This document shows, in pieces, positions 11,163 to 23,795 of a stretch of 64,000 nucleotides of DNA. The translations under genes and the position numbers were made by a program. The DNA is taken from positions 2,212,288 to 2,276,287 of the forward strand of contig JAEVLN010000002.1 of NCBI GenBank assembly GCA_018350325.1. Direction: 5' to 3'. The notes beneath the pieces are model-generated. The model ran no database searches. It saw only the letters and a program-made list of their open reading frames with translations, and was not told the origin of the DNA. How positions within the stretch are numbered: the stretch's first letter is position 1; the number at the start of each line of letters is the position of its first letter. This DNA is from Globodera rostochiensis. Lineage: Eukaryota > Nematoda > Chromadorea > Rhabditida > Heteroderidae.

Positions 11163-13030
11163 ATTAAAGTACTAATTGTGCGGCTTTCTTTTTTTCGTGG
11201 GCCTTAAATTTGAAACATTTTGGGCTGTCTGTTTTATTATTCGTTAAAAATTTCGGATTATATTTTGTTTAAACGGTGGATAAATTGTCAGCAAAAAACG
11301 GATGATTTTTAAAATATTTATTTTTTGTGTTTTTGTAACAAAAACATTCGCATCGGCGGTTATGGCTGTTGCCGTATCAAGGATTTTACTCAATAAGTGT
11401 TGGCTTTGGGCGGTGAGACCAAATTTTTGTCCATAAGTTTGGTTTCCCAATGTTTTTGGTTTTAGAGAATATAAATTCCTTTTTTTAAACTTTTGTTTTT
11501 TGATAAAAATAAAAACTTTAGGAGGGGGTCGGCTCATAATTCACTTTCAAGTTCTCTTACAAAATTTGTTACCAGAAATCTTAACTTAATAATGCTTGGG
11601 AATTTTTGATAGCGATACTATTGAAACGCGTTGAAAGAATGCCGCTACAAAATGAGTATAAAATCATAATTTTTTTTAAAATTAAAATGTATAAATATAT
11701 AAAACGGTGAAAAGGCTTTTGGGTCGCCCTGTAATTGCACATTTTGGGAGCTTCGGCGGTGAGGTTAGGCGCCGCCGTCGTCAAAAAATTTTGACATTTT
11801 AATGAAAATAACCAAAAAATTGAAATCCGCCCCTTAATCATAATCCCAGAAACAAATATAGGTAAATGAAATAAATCAAAAAACTTTCATCCAAATCACT
11901 TTCTTAATCGTTCCAAATCGAAGCATTTGATTTTGTTTCAGTGTCCGTGCTTTGTTGGCACATTGTCGTCACCTATAAAAAAGATGGGTTGAAATTAAGT
12001 ATAAATTAATTTTTTATATTCATTCAGTTTAATCTTCTAAAAAATATAAAATAGGTAAATTAAAATGTATTTTTGTAATTTCTAAAATCGGAGTTCAATA
12101 CAAAATGGCCGCCGTTTTTGCAATAAAAAAAACGCATTTTGTATGCAATTATCACCTTTGGTGTTGGCGCTGCTCTCAAATAAACGGCGGGGAATAACGG
12201 ACATATCCTTAGGCGCTTCTTAACCAAAATAAAATTTAAATAAAAAATGTAACAATTTGTTATTTTTGTATTCTTTCATTTTGCAAATAGCCCCCGCCCG
12301 TTTTTGTCGTAACAAAACTAACAGCGATGCAATTAGTTTTTGTTATTTTATAAGTATTTAATTTTCCAAACAATTTTATGATCTCAAATTTTAAATGCTG
12401 TATTAATTAGACTCAAAATTTAAAAATAGATTTTTGAACTCTCTTATTCTTTAGCAATCAAGAGTCATAGAATTTTATTACAACCAATATACTTCTATAA
12501 TCGGATTATTGTTTTCTCAAAGGTCCCCCCCCCCCACTACGATCCATAGACCACCCATCCATAAACCTCGAGCCCTAAAAATGGTACCGTTCGTTTTGTC
12601 TCATCGAGTGGATGAAAAATAATGCATTTTTAATTGTAAAAATGTCTTAAACGGTTTTTGAACAATTAAACAGGGGGTAGCGAGTCGGGACAAAGTAGCG
12701 AGTTGGCAGGTAGCGAGTTGGGTCTTTACCGTTTGGGGGCTACAAATCAAATCTTCTCAATTCAAAAAAAAATCAAACACTAATGGGGTAGGTAGCATTA
12801 GAAAGCTCTTAATAATTTTCAAATAGAAATCCAATTTTGAGAAGAGAGTCTCATGCCGAAGCAGCAGCAGGATTGCCTCGAGTTTAGCAAAAAGTTCGAG
12901 TCGAGTTTCTCGACTGAAAACCCCTCAAGTTTCGATCGGCAACCCTGTGATTGATGCCCAACACTCTTCGTTAACTTTTTTAAGCCTAAGCCTAGCTTCA
13001 TATTGTGGAAAAAGGAAATCTGTCACAAAA
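11163..13030. other. Gene-poor AT-rich interval
   Basis: No supported gene. It contains one copy of the GC hairpin repeat (11753-11777), a short C run near 12528, and a cluster of GTAGCGAGTTGG-like units at 12670-12720 followed by TCGAGTTTCTCGACT-type sequence and CGGCAACCCTG near 12945. The latter pattern resembles the ends of other small elements. Confidence 0.6.
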
Positions 13031-13036
13031 TTTACC

Positions 13037-14022
13037 TTTGTTTTTGTTATTCTTCTGCTGACGCGGGGCAGGCGGGCAAACGCTTGAGTTTCTTAGTAAA
13101 TTCGGTGGAGTCGAATCAACCGAAGAATTTCCTGTAAACGATTTTTAATGTCGGGGAGTGAACATTTTTCCGATCCGAGTCTATAAAATACGCTTTTTAA
13201 AAATGTTTATTTATGTCCGATTAATTATTGCCTCCGGTGTTATTTCTGCCCCCCTAAATGAGCCGTTGTTTGTAAAACGCTCTCGAACAGGCATTAAAAT
13301 CGTTAAAAACAAATTAAATTTAAAGTCGAATTCTTCGTAAAATATGATGGAACCAAAGACCCATGAAAAAATAATCATTTTAAATAAAATTATGTTAAAT
13401 TGAATTCTTTTATTTGATTACCATCGCTGCTGTCACCCTCAAATGCTAATGTTCGGATGAGTTCTTGCGGAAAATTCTCTAAACATGGATTGAATCGTTA
13501 TCCAGTGAATCCAGACCAGGATTTTCCAGGACTCCTGATCCGGAATCCTGGTATTTTCGACGAAGCACCAGTTCAGGATATCCTGGAAACCAGGATTTTT
13601 AATCCTGGTAAATCCAGATCCAGGTTATTTCCAAAATCCAGATCCAGGTCCGGGATTTTTCAAAATTCCGGTCTCTAAATAGGTAAATGTGTTGGGTTTT
13701 GTAATTTCAATTAATTATGGACCCGTTTCTTTTTCAAAATTAAAATCAATCCGTAAACATTAGTTTTAGGATCACGAAATCTCGCTCAAAAAAATTCTGA
13801 TTGTTTATCAGAATAAACAAAACTATTTCTTTTACTTTGATTTGGAAGCAGTGGTTTCTTGGGGGCGGGTGGGCAACGGGGCGAAGGATTTCCTGGAAAA
13901 ATTTAACGGAGAGATGAGACTTAGTGTTTAAATGTTTTAATAATTTTTTTAAAATCCAACCATTCTTCACACCCAAGCTGAGGTCCAGGACGAACAGAGT
14001 GATGAGCAAGAAGATGAGCATG
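13037..14022 (-). CDS. Possible small secreted proline-rich protein, partial
   Basis: A minus-strand ATG at about 14022 opens a signal-peptide-like segment (MSMLIFLLITLFVLDLSLG) with candidate donors directly after. Two downstream blocks with splice-like borders, about 13901-13843 and about 13092-13037, encode similar peptides: CPPAPKKPLLPN and CPPAPRQQKNN. Their resemblance to each other is the main reason to think they are exons of one gene. I could not fix the joins or a stop, so the model is tentative. Confidence 0.3.
13500..13680. repeat. CCAGGATT-type degenerate repeat
   Basis: Repeated CCAGGA, CCTGG and CCAGATCCAGG units occur in both orientations, ending with TTCCGGTCTCTA. That last motif matches the right end of the element at 15,070-15,565, so this is probably another short foldback element with its own arm motif. 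Confidence 0.5.
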
Positions 14023-14454
14023 GACATGTTGAAAAGGCTGATGATGCTTTGAATTGGTTTTGGGTGCTTCTGCTGCATTCACAAATGCTTTTATTGTGGT
14101 AATGATGATGCTAATGACAATGTGGTGGGTTGAGACTCTCATGTCAAATGTCAATAATGGTAACAAAAATAGTTCCGATTTTGAGAGAGCGGCATGAATG
14201 TGAGCGCGTTTGTGAGCTGGCAATGCCACGGCACAAAAATTTGAGGAGGACTATGCAAAAATTGTAATCAATCAATCACGCGAGTGTATGTGGGGGCTTA
14301 CAACAAGAACAAAAAAAAGCAAAGCATTAAACGAATAAGGGGATAAAATATTTGGCATTATTAGCATGGTCCATCTCTCGAATAAGTTTCAAAAATCGAT
14401 GGGAATGAAAATCTAAAATGCCTAAATAAAATTCATCGGATTGCAAAAATTGCA

Positions 14455-14700
14455 ACAACAACAACAACAACAAAAAACGAGCATTTCAATTTGATGGCAC
14501 AATTTGCCGATGCTTTTCTCAAGATTAATTGTATAGATTTTTTGTTGATTAGTTATGTCGTTAATTATACATTGTTTGTCTGACCAAAAATTCGTCATTA
14601 ATAATTATACATTGTTTGATAGAAATCCTCTGTTTCAAATTCATCATTAATTATACATTGTTTGATAGAAATCGTCTGTTTTAAATTCATAGACGTAGAT
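14455..14700. repeat. CAA run and TAATTATACATTGTTTG repeats
   Basis: A short (CAA)n run near 14455 is followed by three or four copies of an AT-rich unit containing TATACATTGTTTG between 14560 and 14690. Apart from these, 14,230-15,060 shows nothing coding. Confidence 0.75.
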
Positions 14701-15069
14701 GCCGAAGCCGAAGTGTACTTTTCACATTAAAAATCCCAGCCGGAATTGAATTTTCAAATGAGCTTGACACTGAAAAGCACCGTCCAAAGGTCCGTCCACA
14801 CCACAAAAGGGCATATGCATTAACAATTCAATCAAAAAATGTAATTACCTAAGCAAATGAGCCATTTTTGGTTGGACAACAGACGAAAGCTAACAGATGT
14901 TTCTGGTCTGTTATTAGGAAACATTTTATGCATTCCCCTGCTCAAGCTAAACACACACACATATTACCTATTCATTCATCCCCAATAATGTGACAAAACA
15001 GGACGGTTAACTGAAAAGCACTTTTTTTATTCGGACAAAGTCCAACAAAGTCCCATCATCCACACTGGT

Positions 15070-15565
15070 TAAGGGTAGAGACCGGAACGTGACAAAATCT
15101 CGAAAAATCCTCGACGAGATTCTCGAGATCTCGCTCGAATAAATGAACTTCACGAGATTTTTCGAGACCCGAGATTTTTTCGAGAATATCCGAATCTCGC
15201 ACGAAAGAAGCTCGAGATTCTCTATCTCGAACCCAAAAATTTATCATGAAAACAGTGCTTTCTTAGCAAAAATGCCAAAATTTTGTAAAAATTTCCCTCC
15301 CCCATTTTGGCTGGAAATCTCTTAACAAATTGAGTCAAAAATTCAAAATTTTCTCGGCGGAGCCTATCGGCACCGCCGACCCCCCCCCCCCCTCACCCTG
15401 AAAAATCTCAAATTTCGACTGTCCGGCTCGAATTTTTTGAGACCGAGGTTTCGAGAACCACGTCTCGAGATCGCGTCTCGAATAAAAACTGAAGTCTCGA
15501 GATTTTTCGAGAATCGCGTCTTGACATCTCGCTCAAAGCTCAAGTCCGGTCTCTAGTAAGGGTAG
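15070..15565. mobile_element. Foldback element with CTCGAGA arms and 9-bp flanking repeat
   Basis: The ends TAGAGACCGG and CCGGTCTCTA are inverted copies. The arms are made of CTCGAGA/TCTCGAA-type units, and the centre carries the GC hairpin (15355-15379) and a C run. TAAGGGTAG occurs at 15070-15078 and again at 15557-15565, directly flanking the element, and looks like a target-site duplication. No transposase is encoded. Confidence 0.8.
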
Positions 15566-15754
15566 AGAGAGGGTAAGTTGAGCGGGCACAGGATTTTAGT
15601 AAAACACCGTGGCCCGGGGGATCTCGAAAGCCGGAATCGGGGCCAACACTTTGATCCGGGCCTAACAAAAATGATAAATGCTTTTGTCCACTAAGTCAAT
15701 CAAATATTTGAATTTTACAGATTTAAATAAATTTGTTAAATTGATAAAAAAAAA

Positions 15755-17742
15755 ATGAAGGTCGAATTGTTTGCCGCCTGCCAAGTGCTTCTGTCACTTC
15801 CGCTGCTCATCCTCCAACTGATCACTCTTCCGGTGATTTTTTTAAATTTCGGTTTGTTTTCAATTTAAAAAAAATTAATTTTTTAGATATTTTTGTCTGT
15901 GCATGAATTTCGCAACAGAATTTGCTTTCGTGTCATGTTTTGCTTGGGAGTCGCCGACTCTCTTCAGCTTCTGATCACCATTATTTTCTCATTTTTTGTT
16001 CTTTACGACTTCAAATCGGGGGCAACCTTTGAACGAGTGGGATTTGTTAAAATTTAAAATAGTTTACAAATCAAATTTTGGATTAAAAAATATAATTGGA
16101 ATAATTTGAGTCTGATCCGGGACCTTTTGGTCCATGATCAGATCGCGTGTTTCATAATAGAGATGCAGATCATACGTCATGCTCACCTGCTGATCCGGGT
16201 GTTCAATCATGATTAGGGTTGCCAGTTTCTGGGAAGCCCTCGGTTAACCGTAACCAAATTTCCCCTGTTTTTGGTTCGTGATCAGACCATGTTCAAGAAG
16301 GACCCGTGCAAATACTGCTCCGACTTCTTCTTCCAGATCTGTGGGGCGGTCATGCAACTGTCCTGGGACATGGTGATATTCCATCATCTCCTTCTCGCCA
16401 CAAATCGCCTTCTCATCTTCGCGAAGGCCTCCCTTATGCCGTCAGTGCTGAAGAAAGAGCCAAAATCGGAACGAATTCTGTTCAATGTACGCGTAATACC
16501 AATTTTGGCGTAAAAAAGAGTCCAATTGTTAATTGAATGCCAACATTCTCAGACACTTCTCGTCTTGATTTGGGCATTTTTCGTTGCCCTGGTCATTGCC
16601 TTTCAGACTCCGAATCTCGGCGTAACATTTATTCGAGATTATGTTGCCTTTTTTTCTGATCAATCCCTCCCGTGGATGAGCACATTTCGGCTCTGCGAAT
16701 TCTATTGGAGTTGCCTGCTGCCGACAATGGCGTTGATCGCCTATATATCCATTGTTTTTTTGTTGAAAAAGGTTGTGATGCTTTTGTGTATTGATCAGGG
16801 GGGATGACGATCTCAAAATTTTAAAAATCCGCATCGGAGCATTAAAAATTCCCTTATTTAGTAAACTAAAATGCGCAAAATTGACATTTCTTCATTAAAA
16901 TCAAACTTTAAGTAAATTCGATTTATTTTTTATATTTATATTTATGGGTAAATTGATTTGAGTAAATCTTGTCACAAATAATAGCGATTTTTATCTATTT
17001 TTGCGAAGGGGGCGTCCGGGTGAAATTTTGAATTAATTGACTCAATTTGTTAAGAAATTTCAACTAAATTTGCAGAAAAATGTGGACGGTTTCAGACCCC
17101 GAAACTGATTCTGCAAAATTCGAATCCGGGCTCTCAAAGATTATTTATTTTCCAATTTTTTTTTAATTTTAGTTCCGAAAAACGTCGTCCGATGCACCGC
17201 ATATGAAACTGAACCAAAAGAAGCGCCTGTTGAACAACCAGGAATGGCGCATTTTGGGCCAATCTCTGGCCACATTTCTGATGATGAGTGTGCTTATCAC
17301 CGTGTGGAATTTGATGGATTTGCTCATCTGGTTTCCGCCCGACGCACTCCAACTTCTCGTCGTGTTCGTCTTTTTGCTGTTCTGCGGCATGAACCCAATT
17401 TTGAACCTGGCCAATCTTCCGTAAGTTTTGATGTTAAAATTGTAAATTAAATTTTGTTTTGTTTTCATTCTTCTATCTTAATTCATTAATTAAACTATTT
17501 AAATAATATATTTAAGTGAATTTCGTCGGCACTTTTGCCTTTTTTATTGCGACTGTTTGGCCATTACGTCTTCGCCCCCGGCGGCTGTCCTATCGACGAT
17601 CAACGTCAGTTCATCGGTAACAATTGTTGGCGGCGTTGTGCGACCGGCTCCGAGGAAAATGGACCAAAGCATGGCCAACGGTGGGAGAACGACGACCATC
17701 CGCCGTAACATTAGCCTCCGTCCAGACAATCGAAAATTGTGA
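15755..17742 (+). CDS. Seven-transmembrane serpentine chemoreceptor
   Basis: Six exons: 15755-15832, 15887-16036, 16286-16486, 16553-16771, 17173-17420 and 17517-17742. All are in phase with GT-AG borders; the 54-bp first intron was chosen because it alone keeps the frame. The roughly 373-residue product has hydrophobic helices at LLSLPLLILQLITLP (TM1), VMFCLGVADSLQLLITII (TM2), DMVIFHHLLLATNRLLIF (TM3 with a DRY-like NR end), TLLVLIWAFFVALVIAF (TM4), the LLPTMALIAYISIVFLL helix (TM5), SLATFLMMSVLITVWNL (TM6) and LLVVFVFLLFCGMNPIL (TM7 with the NPxxN-like turn). A Ser/Thr/Arg-rich cytoplasmic tail ends at the stop. The layout fits nematode SRX/SRT-type chemosensory receptors, expected in sensory-neuron membranes; the exact family is not certain. 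Confidence 0.85.
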
Positions 17743-18120
17743 TGGAAGCAAACAGAAAGACATCGTTTTTTGAAAAGTTAAATCCGAGTTTATTTTTTTA
17801 GAAACAATTTTTGTCTTGATTTGGGGCAACATAGTATTTGTTTAAGTGAATTTCAATTTTGTGTTATTATAATTAAAAATTAATCAGTTTGGTCCTTGTC
17901 CGCTTAAACCATCAAAGATTGTCCAATTTGAAATTTCTCAATCCAAATTTTTATTATCAAATTTAAAATAAGACGACACTTCGAATTATAAATTTTTGAG
18001 GTTCGCACTTTTATATTTATCTCTCCTCTACATATATGACACATTCTCAATTTTAACCAATAAATTGAAAACAATAAAAACATTTGAAAATAATAATAAT
18101 TATAATAATTTTACCGTTCA

Positions 18121-20412
18121 TTAATTTGATCTCCCACGGTTAAGGGCTGCAACACTTACAAAAACCGCAAAAATTAAACAATTTATTAAATCGAAGAACT
18201 TTTTCATTGGTCGAGCGGCGGAATTTGAAGCTTTTCCTTGGCACAACTCAAATTGTTGTTAAATTAAAATGTTATTTTAGCCGAATTTGTTTAATAATTA
18301 CCATTTTAAGCTCGTCTTCGCCTCCTCGAATTGCCTTCGGCTCGAGAATTTGAAGAAATTTGTTCAACTCGCATTTTTCATCACATCCATTGATGATCAG
18401 CGGTTCTAAGCTCTGATTTCTCCGATAAAATAACTGAAAATATTTAATTAAAATTTTAATTTTTGGGCATTTTAACCTGGACAAAAAAGTTTTTGGCTCC
18501 TCTGGTTTGCCTTTCCTCGTACAAATCGATGATCACACAGCCGGCATACGGGGGCAGATCAAGCGCATTTTTCGGCACTTTGACATTCAGAACGGACAAA
18601 AGGCCTAACAGAGTCGAATCATGCTAAACAAATTGTAAAAATTATATTTCATGAATATATTTAAATATTAATTTAAAACATTTACCGAAGAATATAATGC
18701 CATTTTATTCGCGTCCAACTTTCCGTTTCCAGACGATGCCTTATTCAATCGGCCCAACATTTCATTCAATAAAAAGCCTAAATTTTAATTAATATAAACT
18801 TTTTTTTTGAATTTTATGTTCATTTTACGAAAATATTTTTAAGAATTTACCGGCATTTAAACGCATAATTTCTTCATTTCCGTTGAAATTCGGCACCCAA
18901 CTTTTTTGCCGAATTTCCATAATTAATTCCAATGTTGTTTTGTTGCCATATTCGTCCCATTTTTTCAGCACCCATTTTGGTTGAGGTAAATTGTGTATAA
19001 TCTTTAAATTATTTATGTCATTTGCCAAAATGCATATTTTTAAAAATTACATAAAAAATTCTTCAAATAAATTAGGGTTTGAATTTAATAAATGTTATGA
19101 AATGTTTTTGAATATTTAATTATTAAGCCTTTTTCAGTTTTACTTCCGGTGTTATGTGACGGAGTTTCATCAATTGTATCATTTTCACCAATTTCCCCTC
19201 CGGGATGTTTAGATGAGGTCGAACAAAAGCCACCAGTGCCTTATATTTTTCCAACAAGTTGGCGTCGTTTTGCGCAACAGCAACCTCTCGAAGATGTTTA
19301 TAACGCGCGCAGGGATAGCCCGAGGGGTTTAACAACTGTTGAAATTTAAATTAGGGCATTAAACTAATTGTTAATTAATCAATTAATTAAATATTAATAA
19401 TGCTTAATGCCCTCTTGTTGAAACGCCATATTTAAACCGGATCGTGTTTGACGTCCCGTAAACTAATTGTTAATTAATCGGTTAATTAAATATTAATAAT
19501 GCTTAATGCTATTGAATTGACGTCAAATTTAAACCGGAGGGCTAATACAACATCTTTTTGGCGTCCGTAAACTAATTATTAATTAATCAATTAATTAAAT
19601 ATTAATAATGCTTAATTGACGTCATATTTAAACCGGATCGTTTTTGACGTCCTGTAAACTAATTGTTTTATTAATCAATTAATTAAATATTAATAATGCT
19701 TAATGCTATTGAATTGACGTCAAATTTAAACCGGAGGGCTAATACAACATCTTTTTGGCGTCCCGTAAACTAATTGTTTTATTAATCAATTAATTAAATA
19801 TTAATAATGCTTAATGCTCTCTTATTGAAATGACGTCATATTTAAACCGGATCATTTTTGACGTCCCGATTGGCGTGTATCGCAATTGGCTCCCAATTCA
19901 GCGCTGTGTCAAATCGCTCCCGATCAGACTGCGGCGGGAACATTCCGCTCAGCAGCGATTGCGCGCTCTCCAACGCCCGGTCCACATCGGTGGAGCGAAT
20001 TATTGTCTTTGAATTTATATTTTTGAAATTAAATTAAATATTTTTACCGCTTTTTTGTCGAATTGTCCGGCCAAAAAGTTTGCATTTACGTAACGCTCCC
20101 TCAGGAATTGGCCAAGCTCTTCCATTTGTTTCATTCCCTCCTACAAAATTTATGTTTCTATTTTATTTTAAAATTTAAAAAAACAATACAATTGTCAGTT
20201 GGCCCCATCCTCTTGACCAATTGTTTTCGTCTGAATATTTGAAAATTATTATTTTAAAATTTAAATTCACCGTTCAAATCTTCGGGATACGCTTTTTCAA
20301 GCGGTGCCCTGTCCCCGTGGCGCCAAATAATCTGTACATAACACAATTTTTCTGCACAATTTGATGCGTAAAATAGCAGAAATAAACAGCAAATTTGAAT
20401 TATTTTGTTCAT
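18121..20412 (-). CDS. Histidine acid phosphatase, secreted or membrane-tethered
   Basis: Ten exons on the minus strand: 20412-20271, 20230-20190, 20140-20048, 20006-19863, 19335-19144, 19001-18851, 18777-18686, 18623-18477, 18433-18302 and 18246-18121. All joins keep phase. A signal peptide (MNKIIQICCLFLLFYASNC) is followed by the catalytic RHGDRAP motif with the phosphohistidine His, then RSTDVDRALESAQSLLSGMFPP, and later SSHDSTLLGLL with the HD proton donor. The C-terminal half has the usual cysteines and an LEPKAI segment. The last exon adds a hydrophobic stretch, CLIFAVFVSVAAL, that may tether the enzyme to a membrane. The family hydrolyses phosphomonoesters at acid pH outside the cell or in lysosomes. 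Exon 4 uses an odd donor, GTCAAAA, that lies inside a tandem repeat filling the next intron. Confidence 0.92.
19345..19862. repeat. Intronic tandem repeat, about five copies
   Basis: Units of about 90-110 bp each contain GTAAACTAATTGTTAATTA, then ATTAATAATGCTTAATGC and AAACCGGA. They begin near 19354, 19457, 19567, 19655 and 19765. The intron between exons 4 and 5 of the acid phosphatase consists almost wholly of them. Each unit also carries a GACGTC-type sequence like the exon 4 donor. Confidence 0.9.
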
Positions 20413-22087
20413 TTACTATAAAAGAAAAAACGTTAATAATTTTTTAAATTCAAAATAAAATGTTTTTAGAGAAAATTATGGTCAGAACAAAAATCTGTGT
20501 GCTCATAATTTTTTTGTTAATAAAGAGGTTAAACGACAAAATGTAGCCAAAACAACGCACAAAAAAGCACAAATTTTGCTAATTCAACAAAATGTAAAAA
20601 TATATGCACTTGGCCTTATTTATTATTTAATTTTTGTAAATATAAAGTAATATTTTCCAAAATTGTCTTGACTACAATTTCCATTCAGCAGCAATCACTT
20701 CGCTGATGAGAGAATGGAAGAACAAATAATGTCACATGCGCTTTTACCCTTAACAATTAATTAATTAATTTTTGTGACAATTTTTCTCCGATCGTTCGCC
20801 CAAACTTCGGAGCGCGTCGTTAAACATTTAATCGACAATTCTTTGTGCTGCTTAATTGTGTTCTTATCGTTTATTTGAGTAATGAATGTGTTACTAATAT
20901 TTGCAAGAATAATTACTTAACAACGAAAATTCATTTAAATGTTAGTCAAAATAAAATAAAATAATAAATTATTTAAATATAATAAGCACAAAATGAATTA
21001 CTTAATTAGTAAACACAATTTCAATTAATAAATTTTTACATGACATTTTACTTGAAGTGAAACATTTAATAAATTCAATTACTTAAAAATAAAGCAATAA
21101 AAAATGTGCTGAGTGTTTTTAATATAATTATTTAATAAAGAAAACTTATTTAATTGTGAGTGACATCGAAAAAGGCCAACTTAATTCATTGACAAAGCGT
21201 CGGCCAGCTTTGCACACTCATTGCGCATATTCAGTGATGCTAATCGTGGCACTGTCGCAAGTAGAGTTGCCGGATTGTCCCCTCCCCCCCCCCCAGTCTT
21301 TTTGCCACTCAGTTGATTTTGATATTTAATTTTGATCCAACAGTACGCTAAATTGGTTAAGAATCATTATCAAAAAATGTTAGAAAAAGTCAATTCACTC
21401 CCATCTTCTACAATATGAATAAAGAAAGAGTTGTCTTCTATTTGAGTTCGCTTGTGTGTCCATGCTCACAATTAGCTACTTCATTTCTCAGTCAAATTTT
21501 GCTCAAACTTGCAATGTGTGGACTTTTTACCATTGGCTTTTATTATTTCGAAATTTTCTTTGGGTTTTGCTTTTTGAAAATTGTCGACGTCCCCCTGCCC
21601 TCTTAAAATTGAATTGAGGCGCGCAGTCGGCGGAATTTGTGTCGAAGGCGTCGGCGACAACAAACAACAGCCCACTTCAAATCATCAAGTGCATTTCCAC
21701 ATATATTTAAGGATAAATAAACCTTTTAAATGGACAAACAAAAAATGAATATTTGTTGAAAAAAAAGGGGAAAACATCAAAGTTCAAAAGCAAATATTGT
21801 ATTACAAACGGCGGCGGACACTTGCGAGAATTCGTCGGTGGCCAGCGGCGGGTGATTTCTTTTTGCGTCTCGTCCAAAAGCAAAGCAAAATCTGTTGACA
21901 TTTGGCCAAATTGTGTAAACAAAACAAAAAGGAAAAGAACAATTTGGCCGAAAGGCATATAAACAAAAACAGAATTTGGCCGCCCAATTTAAAGGCGGGC
22001 GGCTGCCATTATATATTTCATTTACCACCGGACGGGCATTTGCGAATTCCCAAAAATTCACTTCCGATTTTAAAAGGCTTTTCAAAA
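20413..22087. other. AT-rich intergenic DNA
   Basis: No supported gene on either strand. It separates the acid phosphatase (leftward) from the secreted gene at 22088 (rightward) and presumably holds both promoters. A short C run lies near 21286. Short frames at 21415-21962 have no codon bias or splice context that convinced me. Confidence 0.6.
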
Positions 22088-22974
22088 ATGCACGGATTTG
22101 CAACAATTTTCTTTTTGCTTTGGCTTGTCCCATCTGTTCTCATCGTTTACGGATATCAGGTTGACGGATTTATGGCACAACATATAATCATATTTACATA
22201 CATTATTCATAATTAGGGTCACGGATTTATATGCATTTGCATATTTTAGCACCTTGTTGGCTCAAAATTTATTAACAAAAATGCAACAAAAAACGAAATT
22301 TTGCATATTTTGAGGATTTCAATATATTTTAGCAAAAAAATTGTTGAAAATGCATATCTTGGCCATTTTGGTGCATATAAATCCGATCCCTATTAATAAT
22401 TAACAAAATTAAATTTAAATTTTAGCATTTAAATTCCATCCATCTTCTTTTAGGACTACGATCCGTACAATACTGTCAGAAAAGGTCGACATAAATAAAA
22501 ACGAAATTCAAGTTTTATAAACATTAACAGAAGAACAAATTTATCACGGTCGAAGAGTGCGTCCAGTGGCGGACGGTGTGCTCGAGAATGGAGGCGATCG
22601 TGCCGAGAAGGCACTCGGCGAACTAAGAGAGCGGATCGGTGAGAACAAAGAAATGTCAAATTTAAACATATGTAATTAGTGAATGTGTATCTTCAGAAGA
22701 TGCCGAAGTGATTGAGCCGCATGGACGGAACCGTCGGGAAAGTCTGCTTGGCCTCGACGTGCCGTACAAAGCACCGCCGCCGGCGGGGGAACAGCAACAA
22801 AACAGAGATGGCGGCTCAATTGGTCAGCAGAACAAAGCTGGAGGAAATGGTGGGGGGGGGGGGGGGAATTTGAATATTGTTTTAATTTTTTAACTTTTAA
22901 AAAATTTAGGAGGTGCGAGATTCCGTGAAAATTCGATGGCAAAAGAACAAAGAGGAAAACAGCCAAAACTGTAA
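22088..22974 (+). CDS. Secreted basic protein with dibasic sites, unknown
   Basis: Five exons: 22088-22159, 22454-22484, 22531-22638, 22697-22849 and 22910-22974, all in phase. The 142-residue product starts with a signal peptide (MHGFATIFFLLWLVPSV). The mature chain is hydrophilic, with GRRVRP, RNRRES and KEQRGK basic sites, a PPPAGEQQQ segment and Gly/Asn-rich stretches. No cysteine pattern or known domain is seen. Dibasic sites could mark a processed peptide precursor; equally it could be a disordered secreted effector. The exon 2 donor (GTCGAC) is weak, so that border is less sure. A long G run begins just inside intron 4. Confidence 0.7.
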
Positions 22975-23169
22975 TTCAACGATAGAACAAAACAATTTCA
23001 CGTTTTTGGTGGACTTTGGCACTTATTTTGTTTTCTCATTTTATTCAATTTTCATTTTTGTGGTGAATTAAAAATAATATAATAAATTTTTTAAACTTCA
23101 AATAATAATTTTATGATAGGGCTAATTAAAGAGAATGAAAGATGAGGTAGAAAAAAACAATCCCCCCGC

Positions 23170-23290
23170 CCCTTAACTGTGACTCCCTCACATTGACCAA
23201 ATCCCCGATGAAGATTCTGCAACTAATTTCTTCCAAGAACGAGGCCTGCTTCACCAACAACGTATTTGCAGGAACTGTGTGACGTCTTTC
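23170..23290 (+). other. Possible orphan exon
   Basis: An open stretch reads LTKSPMKILQLISSKNEA and runs to a stop. It has codon use like coding DNA, but no start or joining exon was found. Confidence 0.15.
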
Positions 23291-23409
23291 CGGGAATTGT
23301 TCGAATTCGGGTACGGGGTTCGGAAATGGTCGGAAACTCCCAATGATTATTTCATAGTTGAAGGTTTTACATAAACTCTATTTTGACATCAACTCGATTT
23401 TCAGCGGTC

Positions 23410-23795
23410 GGGTTCGTTTCGGCGCGGCTCAGTTCGGCGCCGACAAGTTTGAAACGTTATAACTTTTTGTTTATTTGACCAAACCAAACATTCTTGGTAT
23501 CATTTGAAAGCACCATGTCTGTAGATTCTATAATAGAAAAGAGCTAAGCGATTCGACTTAAACAAAGGAAGTTATGAGTCACCGCGCCAAACTGTCTCGA
23601 AAAATGGCAATTTTCACACGTTTTAAGCTATAACTTTTTTTCGAAAAGACGAATCGGTTAGCTTTAGCTTGATCACAGGTTCAGCATTCTGAGAGCTTTT
23701 GTATGATACCGATTGTATTTGGTTTGCTTTCTTAATAACTATGTTATGACTGATCGCGCCGAACTGAGCCGCGCCGAACTGATTTGTGAGCGGAT
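23410..23795. mobile_element. Foldback element, CGGCGC family, copy 1
   Basis: The ends contain CGGCGCGGCTCAGTTCGGCGC and, inverted at the right, GCGCCGAACTGAGCCGCGCC. Inside, the two halves are themselves imperfect inverted copies (TTATAACTTTTTG at left against AACTATGTTATGAC at right; TTGGTATCATTTGAAAGC against GAGCTTTTGTATGATACC). The internal part matches 25,430-25,725 in opposite orientation. No open frame of note. Confidence 0.75.
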
